A DNA stretch of 64,000 bases, taken from Arion vulgaris (taxonomy: Eukaryota > Mollusca > Gastropoda > Stylommatophora > Arionidae). The position numbers were made by a program, and so were the translations under genes. Shown piece by piece: positions 30,601 to 43,100 of this stretch (positions are counted from its first letter, which is position 1; each line of letters begins with the position of its first letter). The notes beneath the pieces are model-generated. The model was not told the DNA's origin. It was given only the letters and a program-made list of their open reading frames with translations, and did not search any database. The stretch is taken from assembly GCA_020796225.1 (NCBI GenBank), contig CM036767.1, positions 27,313,253-27,377,252 on the forward strand, read 5' to 3'.

Positions 30601-30606
30601 AATAAA
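30601..30606 (+). terminator. Polyadenylation signal candidate
   Basis: AATAAA lies 120 bp downstream of the proposed stop codon, a plausible position for the cleavage signal of the four-exon gene. In AT-rich DNA this hexamer is common, so it is supportive only. Confidence 0.35.
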
Positions 30607-31039
30607 AATGGACAGCTTGAGCAGTGATACAATCAGAATGCTGTTGAGAAGCATTATGGAATCCCTCTTGAGTTCGTAAACCTAATGAGGAAAAGAAATG
30701 TAGCAATGACATGTAGAATTATCAATGAAAGACATAGCTGATAGAACATGGCACATCTAATAGAGACAAGAACAGGGTTACGACATTAATGCGTTATGTC
30801 ATCATTTTTCTTCTTCCTACAGATTTTGCAACTGAATTATGAAAACTACAATAACTACAATACAACAACAAAATGGAATTTAGTGGGCTATGAATAGCCA
30901 TCTTGTTGTTCTTCTTCTTCTTTCGATCGTTCTAAGGCCATTTGTATCATTCTATTGTGATATATAAATAGCCAAAACATCAGAACGTAATGTACGTGCA
31001 CCAACCTTCAGCACCTATTGGAGCACAGTTGCTTATCCT
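30607..31039. other. No recognisable feature
   Basis: This region is downstream of the proposed gene. A good acceptor-like site (TTTTTCTTCTTCCTACAG, about 30,804-30,821) is present, but the sequence after it soon meets stops in the gene's frame, so it may be untranslated or unrelated. Confidence 0.35.
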
Positions 31040-32240
31040 TGGGTGGGGTGTTCGATTTCAGCCAGCGTTTGTTTGCGGTACGCATTCCGATAGCCTTTGG
31101 CTGTCCCCAGCCGAACCCATATGGAAGCGGGTTGCTATTTTCTTTCAGCGCAACGACAATTAGACGGCCTGCCCTCCCGGGCTTATGAGCGCCTTCTGCC
31201 CAGCAAAACCGGTCGTTTTAATGAACACCTTGGTTTGCCGCCCGTTCAGGTTTGTTTACGGTTTGCTCCGCTAGCATTTGATTGTCCCGAATCAAAACTA
31301 CAAGGCAGCAGTAGTTCCCTGCGAGCGGAAACGCGCACTGGCTTTACCTCTACTGGGCTTTCCAGTTGTTCTGTACATTTAGGTGGGACGCACACCCTGC
31401 ATGCCGCTGCCGCGCTTGTCGTGCTTGCACTGGTTTTGTCTCTGCTGGGCTTTTCAGTTGTTTTGCTCATGTGGGTGGGACACACACCCTCTTGCATGCC
31501 ATGCTCGCCAATGCAGTGCTTGCCTCGCTTTCCGCGCTTGCCGTGCTGGCCTGCCCCTCGATGAGGCTCACTATGGCTTTGCCAGCGTGCGTGCTCGCTC
31601 TGTCATGGTGCCTACCTCACCATTTCGGTCAATTCCCACTGGGCTGTCCGACTTCGAGGAGGCAAAACCGAGTTCGCTCCATTATGCCCACGTGCAACTC
31701 AACTCGACTCCCGGGATACTCATCGGCTCTAGAGTGACGGCTAAAGAGAGCATGCTTGGGCTCCGAATTTAGCCACACGAGGGTCAACGTCTTTTGATGG
31801 TTTTGATTCGTGCCCCATCTCTGTGATGGGGTTAGACTTTGACCTATGTGGACCAACGTGCGGCCCAATTCATCACCCAGCATACTCATCGGCTCAAGAG
31901 AAGTGCATCAAGAGAGAGAATGCGCGGCTCGAGTTCGCCCGCGAGGTTCCACATTTATCCTTCTAGCTTTTCCCATCGGTCGGGAGAGGTGAGCATTAAT
32001 AGTCACTCTGGGAGTTCGCTCGTCTATGTTGAGAGCGAATCCCATCAAGCATCACTACCTTTGCATCTCTACTTGCCCCAGAGTAGCTCTCCCACGACAC
32101 CTACCCTCTTAGCCAGACCGGAACTACTGTCTGTTACCAGGGTCACCACTTGGAGGTGAGAGCAGGAGATTAGGGCCATCTCCTAATTCTGGCGCGCCTC
32201 TTCCTTGCGCCTTGACCCCATCTTGTTCTGGATTGTATTA
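31040..32240 (-). repeat. GC-richer interspersed repeat, copy 2
   Basis: Its minus strand, read from 32,240 downward, aligns with 8,140-8,310 (GCCAGAATTAG, CACCTCCAAGTGGTGACCCT, GTTCCGGTC-GGCTAA). The rest is GC-rich relative to the window and contains overlapping open frames on both strands, including an 83-residue minus-strand frame at 31,246-31,497 rich in Thr, Ser, Lys and Cys. It also has an internal duplication (CATACTCATCGGCTC at about 31,718 and 31,882). The class is unknown. It could be a LINE 5' region, since CpG-rich leaders are common there. Confidence 0.5.
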
Positions 32241-32561
32241 ATGATATTGTCTTCTTCCGTTTCCAGACTCAAAATTAAATTGGTATTTGAAAGAAAAGAT
32301 ATTTTGAAAATACACAGAAAACAAGATAAAGTTCATGAGAAAAAATGCAACAAACATTAAACAGAATACACAAGGACAAACATTTCAACATGAAATGGTT
32401 TACTAATGTATATTTCTAGTACCCAAGGAAGAACGAGTTTGCACTGTTTTTGTCTGTGTCAGGTCATGGAAATTGTAGTTTCAGCTCGATTTTCATCGAT
32501 TTCCCAGTGGACTCTTTCTGATGAGGCATGTTCCAGAGCTTTATATCAAATTTCGAAGTAC
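32241..32561. other. No recognisable feature
   Basis: This is an AT-rich linker between the GC-richer repeat and the inner boundary of the right inverted arm. Confidence 0.4.
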
Positions 32562-33429
32562 TGTTTTACCGGGAGCCACATTATACATATGATTTCTCAC
32601 TATAATACCGAAATTTACCACAAATTGTAGTTTGTTTTAGCATGTTAATTAATCAAACGAAAACTAAATAAATAAATGAAAAAGATTTCCCCTGTTGAAT
32701 AAAGATACCGAATTTTCCCCGCAAAAAAAAATTGACGAAAGAAAATATCAACTACGAAGTTTGAAAGAACAACTCCAGATAGCCGAACACTGAAAACCGG
32801 GAACATACTAACATTGTTGCAGAGTCCCCAAACAATAGAATGAGAAAAGAATTCTCAGCCAAACGAAACAATACATTTTAAGACAGAAACAAAAGAACAA
32901 AAACACATGGACGAAGCCCTACTGCTTTGTATCAAGATTTTAAGAGTGTATTGAAAGTGGATCATCCGATATCTTTTTCTTCTTCCAACACCCATATCGA
33001 CCACTTGTTAACCATTTCGTGATTTGTATGTGATAGACTTATGAGCGATTGATTTTTTGGGTTATGCGCTTACTATAGAGGCAAGCACATCCGATTTCGG
33101 GATGTTTTTGTTTTACTAGGTAGTTCCCTAGGCCCACCTCAGTAGTCTCTTACGTGCCTTGAGGTCGCAGTGTTACTAATTTTGCCCCCCTTGCGAGACC
33201 AGCAACACACGGACGGGGCATCGATATTCAAATATTACAATTACAACAAGAAATTAAATGCGGAAACCCCATTCGAAAAAAATCATATATCCGATATTAC
33301 AATATATTCAATATATTCAATTAAAAAGAAATTAAATGAGGAAACCCATTTCGAAAAAATCATATATCCGATACCCCGGACGTGCCGATAAAATTTCTAG
33401 TCAGGTCATACAGGATTTGGGGAAAATGG

Positions 33430-33645
33430 GTAGGGGGGGGGGTCGTTAGAATGGACTGTGCTGTTGCAGACATATGGATAGTGTTAGTAAACGGGAGTTG
33501 GGAAGGGACTGTACTGTTGCAGACATATGGATAGTTTTAAAGTCAACAGGAGTTGGGAATGGACGTTGTTGCAGACATAGGGATAGTGTTACGTCATACA
33601 GGGTTGGGAATGGACTTATGTTGCAGACATATGGATAGTATAAAA
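33430..33645 (-). repeat. 55-bp tandem repeat, inverted copy
   Basis: This is the reverse complement of the array at 21,345-21,562 (GTTGCAGACATATGGATAGT blocks). Its copies are less regular, with several deletions and substitutions. Confidence 0.85.
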
Positions 33646-33719
33646 ATTGAAACCGGGGCATATTTTTCAGAATGTCGCCATCAACCCAGTAAAAGAGTTG
33701 TTGATTTTTTTGAAGGGGA

Positions 33720-34090
33720 AATGTTAATTAAGTAAGATAGTTTTAAACAAACACAAGATACAGTGACGTTTTGATTATAAGCATTTCAAGATCAAACAAA
33801 AATATCAGAACAAATGGGATACAAGACGATGGTTACCATATGAAAACACGGTGAAAGAAAAAATTAAATTCCCCGGGGAATTAAAATATGTTAATCAAAA
33901 TAAAAACGAAATAAGTGTAAAAACAAAATGGAAAACTAAAAATACAAAATATATAGATTTTATATATATATATATATGAAACATATGTAATGAAGCATGG
34001 GGTAAGATGATATCAAGTTACGTAGTAACGTAGTGTGGGGGAAAAAGATACCATTTAAAAAAAATAAAACGATTTTAAAGGAATCTACTA
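33720..34090 (-). pseudogene. Penelope-like relic, 3' piece, inverted copy
   Basis: This corresponds to 20,865-21,245 on the opposite strand. The coding end of the GIY-YIG domain is more damaged here by deletions next to A-runs. Confidence 0.7.
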
Positions 34091-34091
34091 C

Positions 34092-36224
34092 TATAGTCTG
34101 TCCATTAATTCGTGAGCACGTTTGAAATTGATTTTCTCGAAAAATACCTGTTGGGTCTCAGGATTTTTTTTATGCAGCCTTTTGAATATCCAACGCTAAA
34201 AAAAAAGCTAACCAGTAGTCCATAGATTTGGATTTTTCACATCGGCGAATTCCTTTTATCTTTTTTGACAATTTAAATACGGGGCTCAAATTTTAGATTT
34301 TAAGATCCTAGAATTTGTCCATGTCAATTCTATTCATAGGGGTATCTCCATATTAACTTGATAGGTCAAGTAATTGTGTGGCCCTTTTTGCAATCGTGAA
34401 CTTGATACAATATGCCAGATCCCCCTTTGGTCACCATTAGACCCCAGGGGGTCTTAACTTCCCACAAAAATTTTGGGGGTGGTAGACGCATTTGGATATG
34501 GAAATGTATACGTTGCTATTTTTCAGTCTGTAATCAAAATATGATTTGTATCATCCCGAATCTGACGATTCCAGAGGTTTATAATTGTTACTGGCTGACA
34601 AATTGTAATCCATCTCGGTGCCAGTACTCGTCTTCCTCTCGAGCACATGTTCAACACACTTCTTCCAGAACTGCATGTCTATCATTGAGAAGGACTTACG
34701 TGTCAGAACTTCAACATCACACATTTTAAACGTCCTGTTATGTTCGGCAACTTTCCCTTTACTTTGCCCAGACGCTCTTCGGATTGAGCATGATATGGAG
34801 GTAGTCGCAAAGACGTGTGGGCGTATTCCGCAATGATTTTGTCAATATGAAACACCTTTGTCTTATTTGTCATCCTCACCAGGTGCAACAACTCGGGTTT
34901 CAAATATGTATCATCGAAGCTGACATTTTCCTTAGCAAGCCAAGTCCTAATTTGATCTTTGTATTTGATGCAGTTGGTACTTTGTCTTCCGGTGATACTG
35001 CGTTGTGATAGGATGCATTATCCATTACCAACATGATGGTCTGTTTAGAATTGGAAGTAGATCTTTCTCCATCCAGTGCCTGAAAATATGTCCATTCATT
35101 TCTGTGTGGTAGCCCCTACCGTCGGTACTTTTGATTGGAAAATAAGTCCAGCGTCATGGACAAGACCTTTTCACTGCTTCCGCATCTGTTAGTATAATAC
35201 GCTGGCCTTTGCTGCTTGGTATTTTTCTTTCTGTTCACCGTCTACTGATTGCCATTCTTAGCATTGTGGTGAGCATTGACCCAGGATTTTGTCCAAATAT
35301 ACAATATCATAGCCTTGCCTCCCTGCTCACGGATCTGCCTCAGGTATTTACTTCGCAGCAAATTTAATGTGGCTTTTCACAATAATATTCCTGCCGCCTA
35401 TAGTTTTTCTGAAGGTGAAGACGGCGGCTCTTTCAATTTTTCATAGAGTACTTTTAGAAATGTCTATGCTGCAATCTGATTGCAGTTTTAATTTCAGTTT
35501 AATAGAGTAAAAGTGATTTGTCGCAAAAAATTTTCAAGAGCTCCCGTCTTGACATCTATGTCAAAAGGGCGTCAATTGTTCTTTCCGTCCTTGCTTGACA
35601 TTAGTGCACTTTGTGTCCTGTTTAATCCTTCGGGAAAAAGATTCTCTATTCGGGCCAAGCGCCCGTTGCGCCCCGTTTCTCAGGTTATGAATATCGCAAT
35701 ATAGATGACCTCTTAGATTCCCTAGGAAGTGTTGGTATAGTAAAACTGTAACCTTCTGCATTGTTATAAATGTGCACTTCAGACTCATTATAAATGTGAT
35801 ATCAATGTCAGTTTTGATAAGCCAACAATATGATACAATAGCTTCATACAAATATCGAGAAAACGCCTATAACCTATACAAGTATCCAATTATAACGTCA
35901 TATGCTTCCGCGTTCAAAGTCGACGGTTAGGTGACGGGATTTCGTGAAATTGTTGTATACCACGATATTTCTATGTTACCATAATGATTTTTAGAACAAC
36001 GCTTGTCCCGTAGATCTGTTACTATTGTGTACAATCCGGTGAGGTTGATTTTAATATAACCGAAGAAGAAATATTTCAAACTACATCAAATTTTCTTGGA
36101 GAAAAAATATTTCTCTAGCGTCATGGATATTCTAAGGCTGCTTGCAAAAAATCACTGAGATCCAACAGGTAGTTTTCGAGAAAATCAATTTCAAACGTGC
36201 TCACGAATTAATGGACAGACTATA
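34092..36224 (-). mobile_element. Tc1/mariner-superfamily element, copy 2
   Basis: This has the same termini (GTCTGTCCATTAATTCGTGA at both ends) and the same insertion site in a Penelope relic as the element at 18,677-20,864. On the minus strand the transposase core is readable in fragments, for example VMDNASYHNA near 35,010, KPELLHLVRMTNKTKVFHID (34,903 downward) and LKCVMLKF at the end. It has additional frameshifts compared with copy 1, many next to homopolymers. Confidence 0.88.
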
Positions 36225-36227
36225 GCA

Positions 36228-36530
36228 TACTTATCGTAGTAACACGATCAGAGATGGCTGTTAACTTGTATGTCAAGAACATGATTAAATGGTCATTGCT
36301 ACTATTGGGAAACGAGTGGCTACATGGGTCACAAAACGTTTACGTATTTCACGTAGATATTGGCCGAAACTGTCACTAAGCATCTGGCCAGTTACGCATA
36401 TAAGCCCTATTACAATATTTACAAATGATGGCGTAGATAGCGTTGTGGTACTCGCATGTAAAAAATTTTCATTTAAAAAATGGCGTAGGGGAAAAGTACA
36501 GTCGGATCATTTTACATATAATCACGTGTA
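36228..36530 (-). pseudogene. Penelope-like GIY-YIG relic, 5' piece, inverted copy
   Basis: This is the reverse complement of 18,370-18,676. The GIY-YIG start is altered by a deletion in the run around 36,470 and a substitution that shifts the YAIICKY block. Confidence 0.7.
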
Positions 36531-36634
36531 CTGTATCGGCAACTGTAATTATGTATACCAGAGTACATAAAAACAAACTTTCAAAGCTTTCAGAGAAAAT
36601 TAAATCCAGTAAACAGATTAGCAATAGAAAACAA

Positions 36635-37160
36635 GCATAGACAATAACTGAGAAATAAACAGAATATTGGTAGAAAATAAACATAGACATTAACTGAGAA
36701 ATAAACAGATTATTGGTTGAAATAAAAAAACAAGAAATAAAGAGAATAATGGTAGAAAATAAACAAAATCTAAGAAATAAACAGAAAATTGGTAGAAAAC
36801 AAACATAGACAATAACTGAGAAATAAACAGAAAATTGGTAGAAAACAAACATAGACAATAACTAAGAAATAAACAGAAAATTGGTAGAAAACAAACATAG
36901 ACAATAACTAAGAAATAAACAGAAAATTGGTAGAAAACAAACATAGACAATAACTGAGAAATAAACAGTAAATTGGTAGAAAACAAACGTAGACAATAAC
37001 TGAGAAATAAACAGAAAATTGGTAGAAAACAAATAAAAACTAAGAAATAAACAGAACATTGGTAGAAAATAAAACAAAACAATAACTGAGAATAAACAAA
37101 ATATTGGGTTTAAAATTTTAAAAACTAAGAAATAAACAGAATAATGGTAAAAAATAAACA
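36635..37160 (-). repeat. 46-bp satellite, truncated inverted segment
   Basis: About 11 copies of the 46-bp unit, read here as ATAAACAGAAAATTGGTAGA, AAACAAACATAGACAAT and AACTGAGAA. It is the outermost part of the right arm and stops where the 25-bp satellite begins. Confidence 0.92.
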
Positions 37161-40100
37161 AACTGTATAGATATCAAGAATAAACAAACTGTACAGATGT
37201 CAAGAATAAACAAACTGTACAGATATCAAGAATAAACAAACTGCCTGAATAACAGAATAAACAAACTGTACAGATACCAGAATAAAAAATTTGGCAGAAT
37301 ATCAGAATAAACAAAACTGTAGAGATATCAATAGCCAAACTGACTGCAGATATCAGGAATAAACGAACTGTACCAGATATCAGAATAAACAAACTGAGAA
37401 TATCCCAAGAATAAACAAGCTGTACAGATACACCAGATAAAAGCAAACTGTGCAGATATAAAAAGAATAACAAACTGTGAGATATAGAGAATAAACAAAC
37501 TAATACAGATATCAGAAATAAACAAACTGTACAGATATCAAGAATAAATAAGCTGTACGAATGTCAAGAATAAACATAGACATATTAAGATATCAAGAAT
37601 AAACAAACTGCTTTGAATCACCAGAATAAACAAACTGTAGAATATCAGAAATAAAGCAAACTGCAGAATATCCAGAATAAACATACGTGGAGATATCAGA
37701 ATAAACAAACTGTGGAGATCATCCAAGAATAAAAAAACTGTGAAGATATCAAGAATAAACAAACTGTAGGAGATATCAGAATAAAAAAGCTCTAGAGACC
37801 TTAAGAATATGACAAACTATATGAATCACTCAGAATAAACTCAAACTGCCACCAGATATCCAAGAATAAACAAACCTACAGATATCCAAAATAAACAAAC
37901 TGTGAAATATCAGAGAAAAAAAAAAACTGTACAGTTGTCAAGAGACTAAACAGAAGCTATTCTGATGCAAAGAATAAGAACAAACTCTAGAATGTCAAAA
38001 GAATAAACAAGCTGTGTACACAGATATCAGAGTCTAAACAAACTGTATACATATATCAGAATAAACAAACTGTAGAATATCAAGAATAAACAAACTGTGG
38101 AATGTCAGAATAAACAAACTGTGGAATGTCAAAAGAATAAACAGACTGTTACAGATATCAAGAATAAACAAACTGTGGAGAATATCAGAATAAACCAAAC
38201 TACAACACAGATATATTAATAAACAAACTGTACAGATATCAGAATAAGCAAGTGCACAGGAGGATATCAAGAATATAAGCAAACTGTGGGATGTCAAGGA
38301 ATAAACAAGCTGCTTTTGAATATCGAAAACCAAACAAACTGTACATATGTCAAGAATAAGCAAATTGCACAGATATCAGAATAAACAAACGACCTGAATG
38401 TCCCAGAAGTAAACAAGCTGTGGAGATAATAAAGACAAACCAAACTAACCTAGATATTCAGAATAAACAAATTGTACTGATATCAGAATAAACAAGCTCT
38501 AGAGATATCCAGATAAACAAACTGTACAGATATCAAGAATAAACAGGCTGTCACAGATGTCGAAAATAAACAAACTATTGAATATCAAGAATAAACAAAC
38601 TGTACATCAGATATCAAGAATAAACAAATACAGAGACCTTCTCTTGTAAAAAGAATAAACAAACTGTACAGATATCAAGAATAGACAGGAGCTGTCACAG
38701 GTATCAAAGAATAAACAAACTGTACAGATATCAGAATAAATAGACTGTACGAATTATCAAAGAATAAACAAACTACCTTGCAGATATCAAGAATAAACAA
38801 ACTGTGCAGATCTCAGAATAAACCAAACTGTACAGATAGTAGAATAAAAAGCTGTACTGATATCAAGAATAAACAAACTCTAGAGATATCAAGAATAAAC
38901 AAACTATTGCAGATATCAGAATAAATAGACTGTACAGGTATCAGGGAATAAACAAGCTACAGATATCAGAATAAACAAACCTGTACAGATATCAGAATAA
39001 ACAAGAAGCTCTGGGAATATCAAAGTAAAAAACTCTAGAATATCAGAGAATAAACAAACTGTACAGATATCAAGAATAAACAAACTGTAGAGATATCAGA
39101 ATAAACAAACTGTACTGAATGTCAAAAAGAATAAACAAAACTGTGGAGATATCAAATAAGCAAACTGTGGAGAGATATCCAAGAATAAACAAGCTGTTAG
39201 GAATACTCAAAATATGAAAACATGGAATGAATCATACAAATATGGAATGTCAAAGAATGACAAACTGTACAGATATCCAGAATAAACAAACTGTGGAGAT
39301 ATCAGAATAAACAAACTGTACGAATGTCAAAAATAACAAAACTGTACAGATATCAAGAATAAGCAAATTGCACGAATATCAAAGAATAACAACAAACTGT
39401 ACGAATATCAGAAGTAAACAAAATATGGAAGATATCAAAGAATAAAAAAACTGTACAGATATCCAAATAAACAAGCAGTACAAAATATCAAAAAAGGAAA
39501 TAAGCAAGTGCAAAGAATATCAAGATAAACAAACTGTATGAATATCAGAAGTAACAAGCACTGCTTTGAATATTAGAATAAATAAATTGTATGATATCAA
39601 GAATAAACAAACTGTACAAGATGCTCCAGAATAAACAAACTGTACAGATACCAGAATAAACAAACTACTGAGAGATATCAGAATAAAAACATACCTTGGG
39701 ATATCAAAAGAATACAAACAAACTGTGGAATATCAAGAATAAAAAAAAACATGAGAGATATCAAAGAATAAACAAACTGTAGAGAATATCCAGAATAAAA
39801 ACATGAGAATGTCAGAATAAACAAACTATACAGATGTCAGAAATAAACAAACTGTACAGATATGAAATAAACAAACTGCTTATGATATCAAGAATAAATT
39901 AACTGCAGCAGATGTCAAGAATAAACAAGCTGTACAGATATGAATGAAACAAACACAGATAACAAGAATAAACCAAACTGTGCAGATATAAGAATAAACG
40001 AATTGTGGGAATAGCAAAGATAAATAAACTGTATTAGAATATAATAATAAACAAACTGTACAGATATCAGAATAAACAAACTATTACTGATATCAAGAAT

Positions 40101-43100
40101 AAACAAACTCTAGAATAATAAAGATAAACAAAGCTTTGTACAGATATCAGAATAAACAAGCTGTACAGATGTCAGAATAAACAAACTGTACAGATATCAG
40201 AATAAACAAACTGTACTAGATATCAAGATTAAGCATAAAAACTGTACAAATCATCAAAGAATAATAAATATTACATAACAGATGTCAGAATAAAAAAACT
40301 GTACAGATATCAAAGAATAAAAAAACTGTACTTTGATATCAGAGAATAAGCAAACTCTGGGAATATCAAGAGAATAAAACAAACTGTACAGATATCAGAA
40401 TAAATAGACCTATATGAGTATCCAGAACAAACAAACTGCTTTGAATATCAGAAAAAAACAAACTGTGCAGATATCAGAATAATATTTCAGTACGAATATC
40501 CAAGAATAAATGACTACGAATGCTCAGAATGACAAGCTCTAGGAATATCAAGAATAAAAAAACTCTTTAGAATATCAAGAATAAACAAACTGTACAGATA
40601 TCAAGATAAACAAACTTATGAAGGAATATCAGAATAAACAAACTATTTTGAATATCAAAAAATAAACAAACTGTACAGATATCAAGAATAACAATTGCTA
40701 CAAATATCAAGAATAAACAAACTGTACAGATATCAAGAAGTAAACAGAAGACTGTAGAATATCAGAATAAAAACATGCAGATATCAAAAATAAACAAACT
40801 GTACGAATGTCAAGAATAAGCAAATTGCACAGATATCAAGAATAAACAAACTGTGCAGATGTCAAGAGTAAGCAAACTGTACCAGATATTAGAAATAAAC
40901 AAATTGGCATGCCTCAATCTATCCAGAAATCAAGCATAAACTGTAGAATATCAGAATAAACAAACTGTGCAGATATCAGGAATAAACAAACTGTGCAGAT
41001 GCAAGGTAAACAAACTGTAGAATGTCAGAATAAACAAACCTTAGAGATATCAAGAATAAACATACCTTGGAATGCTCCAGACCAAACAAACTGTGGAATA
41101 TCAGAATAAACAAACTGTGAAATGTAAGAATAAACAAGCTGTAGAGATATCAGAAATAAACTATACGAAGATGTCCAGAATAGAAGCAAACTGTGCAGAT
41201 GCAAAAACAACAAGCTGTATGAATGTCAAGAATAAATAAACTGTACAGATACAAAGAATAAACAAACTGTACAGATATCAAGAATAAACAAACTGTACGA
41301 ATGTAGAGCAAACAAACTGTACCAGATACCAGAATAAAAAAATTTAGTGAGAATATCAGGGCAAACAGAGCTGTGAATGTAATAATAAACAAACTGTACA
41401 GATATCAGAATAAACAAGCACAACCCACCAGATATCAGAATAAGAAACAAGCTATCAGAGATATCAAAGAATAAACAATTTAATACGAATACTAAAATAA
41501 ACAAACTGTGCAGATGCAAGAATAAACAAACACAGCAGGAATGTAGAGAATAAACAGGCACGTGCAGATATTAAGAATAAACAAATATTACAGATATCAG
41601 AAGATAAACAAACTGTACAGATATCCAGAATAAACAGACTGTACAGATATCAAGAATAAACCATTTGTACAGATACCAAAAAAAAAAAAAAAAAGAATAA
41701 ACAAACTATATAGAGATATCCAGAATAAACAAACATAAGGAATATAAAGAATAAACATACATTGGAATATCAAGAATAAACAAACTGTGGAGAGATATCA
41801 AGAATAAAAAACTGCTAGAATATCAAGAATAAACAAACCTGTAAGAGATATCAGAATAAAACTGTAAAGAATGATCAGAATAAACAAACTGTACAGATAC
41901 TCAAAAATAAACAAACTGTACAGATATAAAAAATAAACAAACTGTAGATATCCAGAATAAATAAACTGTACAGATGTCAGAATAAACAAACTGTACAGAT
42001 ACCAAGAATCAAACAAACTGTACAGATATCAGAATAAACAAATTTGTGAGAATATCAAGAATAAACAAACTGTGAAGATATCAGGAATAAACAAACTGTC
42101 ACCAGATATCAGAATAAACAGGCTGTAGAGATATCAAGAATAAACAAACTGTACTGAATGTCAAGAATAAACAAATTGTGGAGATATCAAAATAAAAACT
42201 CTAGAATATCAGAATAAAACAAACTGTACGAATATCAAAGAATAAACAAACTATTATGAATGCTCAAGAATAAACAAACTGTGTATTACAGATATCAGAA
42301 TAAACAAACTGTACAGATATCAAGAATAAACAAACTGTGTACAGATGTCAAGAATAAACTAGTATACAGATGTCAGAATAAACAAGCTAAATGCAGATAT
42401 AAAAATAAACAAACTGTATAGATATCAGAATAAATTAACAACACGAATATCAAAGAATAAACAAACTGTACAGATATCAAGAATAAACAAACTGCTTTTT
42501 GAATAACAAAGGCAAACAAACTATGCAGATGCAGAATAATAAACTGTACGAATGCCAAGAATAAACTAACTAACCCATAGATATCAAGAATAAACAAACT
42601 GTACAGATATCAAGAATAAACAAACTGTACAGATATCCAGAATAAACAAACTGTTACAGATATCAAGAATAAACAAACTATGCAGATTGTCCAGAATAAA
42701 CAAACTGTACAGATATAAAAATAAACAAGCTGTACTTATGAATGTCAAAGAATATAGGGAATTAACTGTACAGATATCAGAATAAAACAAACTGTACAGA
42801 TATCAAGAATAAACACAAACTGTACAGATAACAAAAGAATAAACAAACTATTTTCAGATATAAGAATAAACAAATTGTAGAGATATCAAGAATAAACAAA
42901 CTGTAGAGAATATCAATAATAAACAAAACTATTTTTGAATATCAGAATAAACAAACTGTGAATATATCAGAATAAACAAACTATTACAGATACAGAATAA
43001 ACAAACTGTAGAGATATCAGAATAAATAAACCTGTGAGAGATATCAGAATAAACCTATTACCTTGGAGATATCAGAATAAACAAACTGTGGAGATATCAG

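Larger units (their letters stand above)
32562..37160 (-). repeat. Large inverted duplication, right arm
   Basis: This is the reverse complement of 17,760-22,460. Read on the minus strand from 37,160, it carries about 0.5 kb of the 46-bp satellite, the Penelope 5' piece (36,530-36,228), the mariner-type element (36,224-34,092), the Penelope 3' piece (34,090-33,720), the 55-bp repeat (33,645-33,430), the dispersed repeat (33,175-32,970) and the remains of the 86-codon ORF. This arm has more small indels than the left, for example a run of nine G near 33,434 and lost bases in reading frames. The outer boundary is the start of the 25-bp satellite. Confidence 0.9.

Noticed and set aside
31097..31772. 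Overlapping plus-strand frames of 123-155 residues in the GC-richer block
   Set aside because: Open frames are expected where GC is high. All frames overlap on both strands, and none shows a domain or consistent composition.
17760..37160. Inverted duplication as a sequencing hairpin artefact (read plus its complement)
   Set aside because: A hairpin artefact would give arms meeting at a short loop. Here a 10-kb unduplicated spacer separates them, so a simple adapter-miss read is unlikely. A misassembly remains possible and is listed under the findings.
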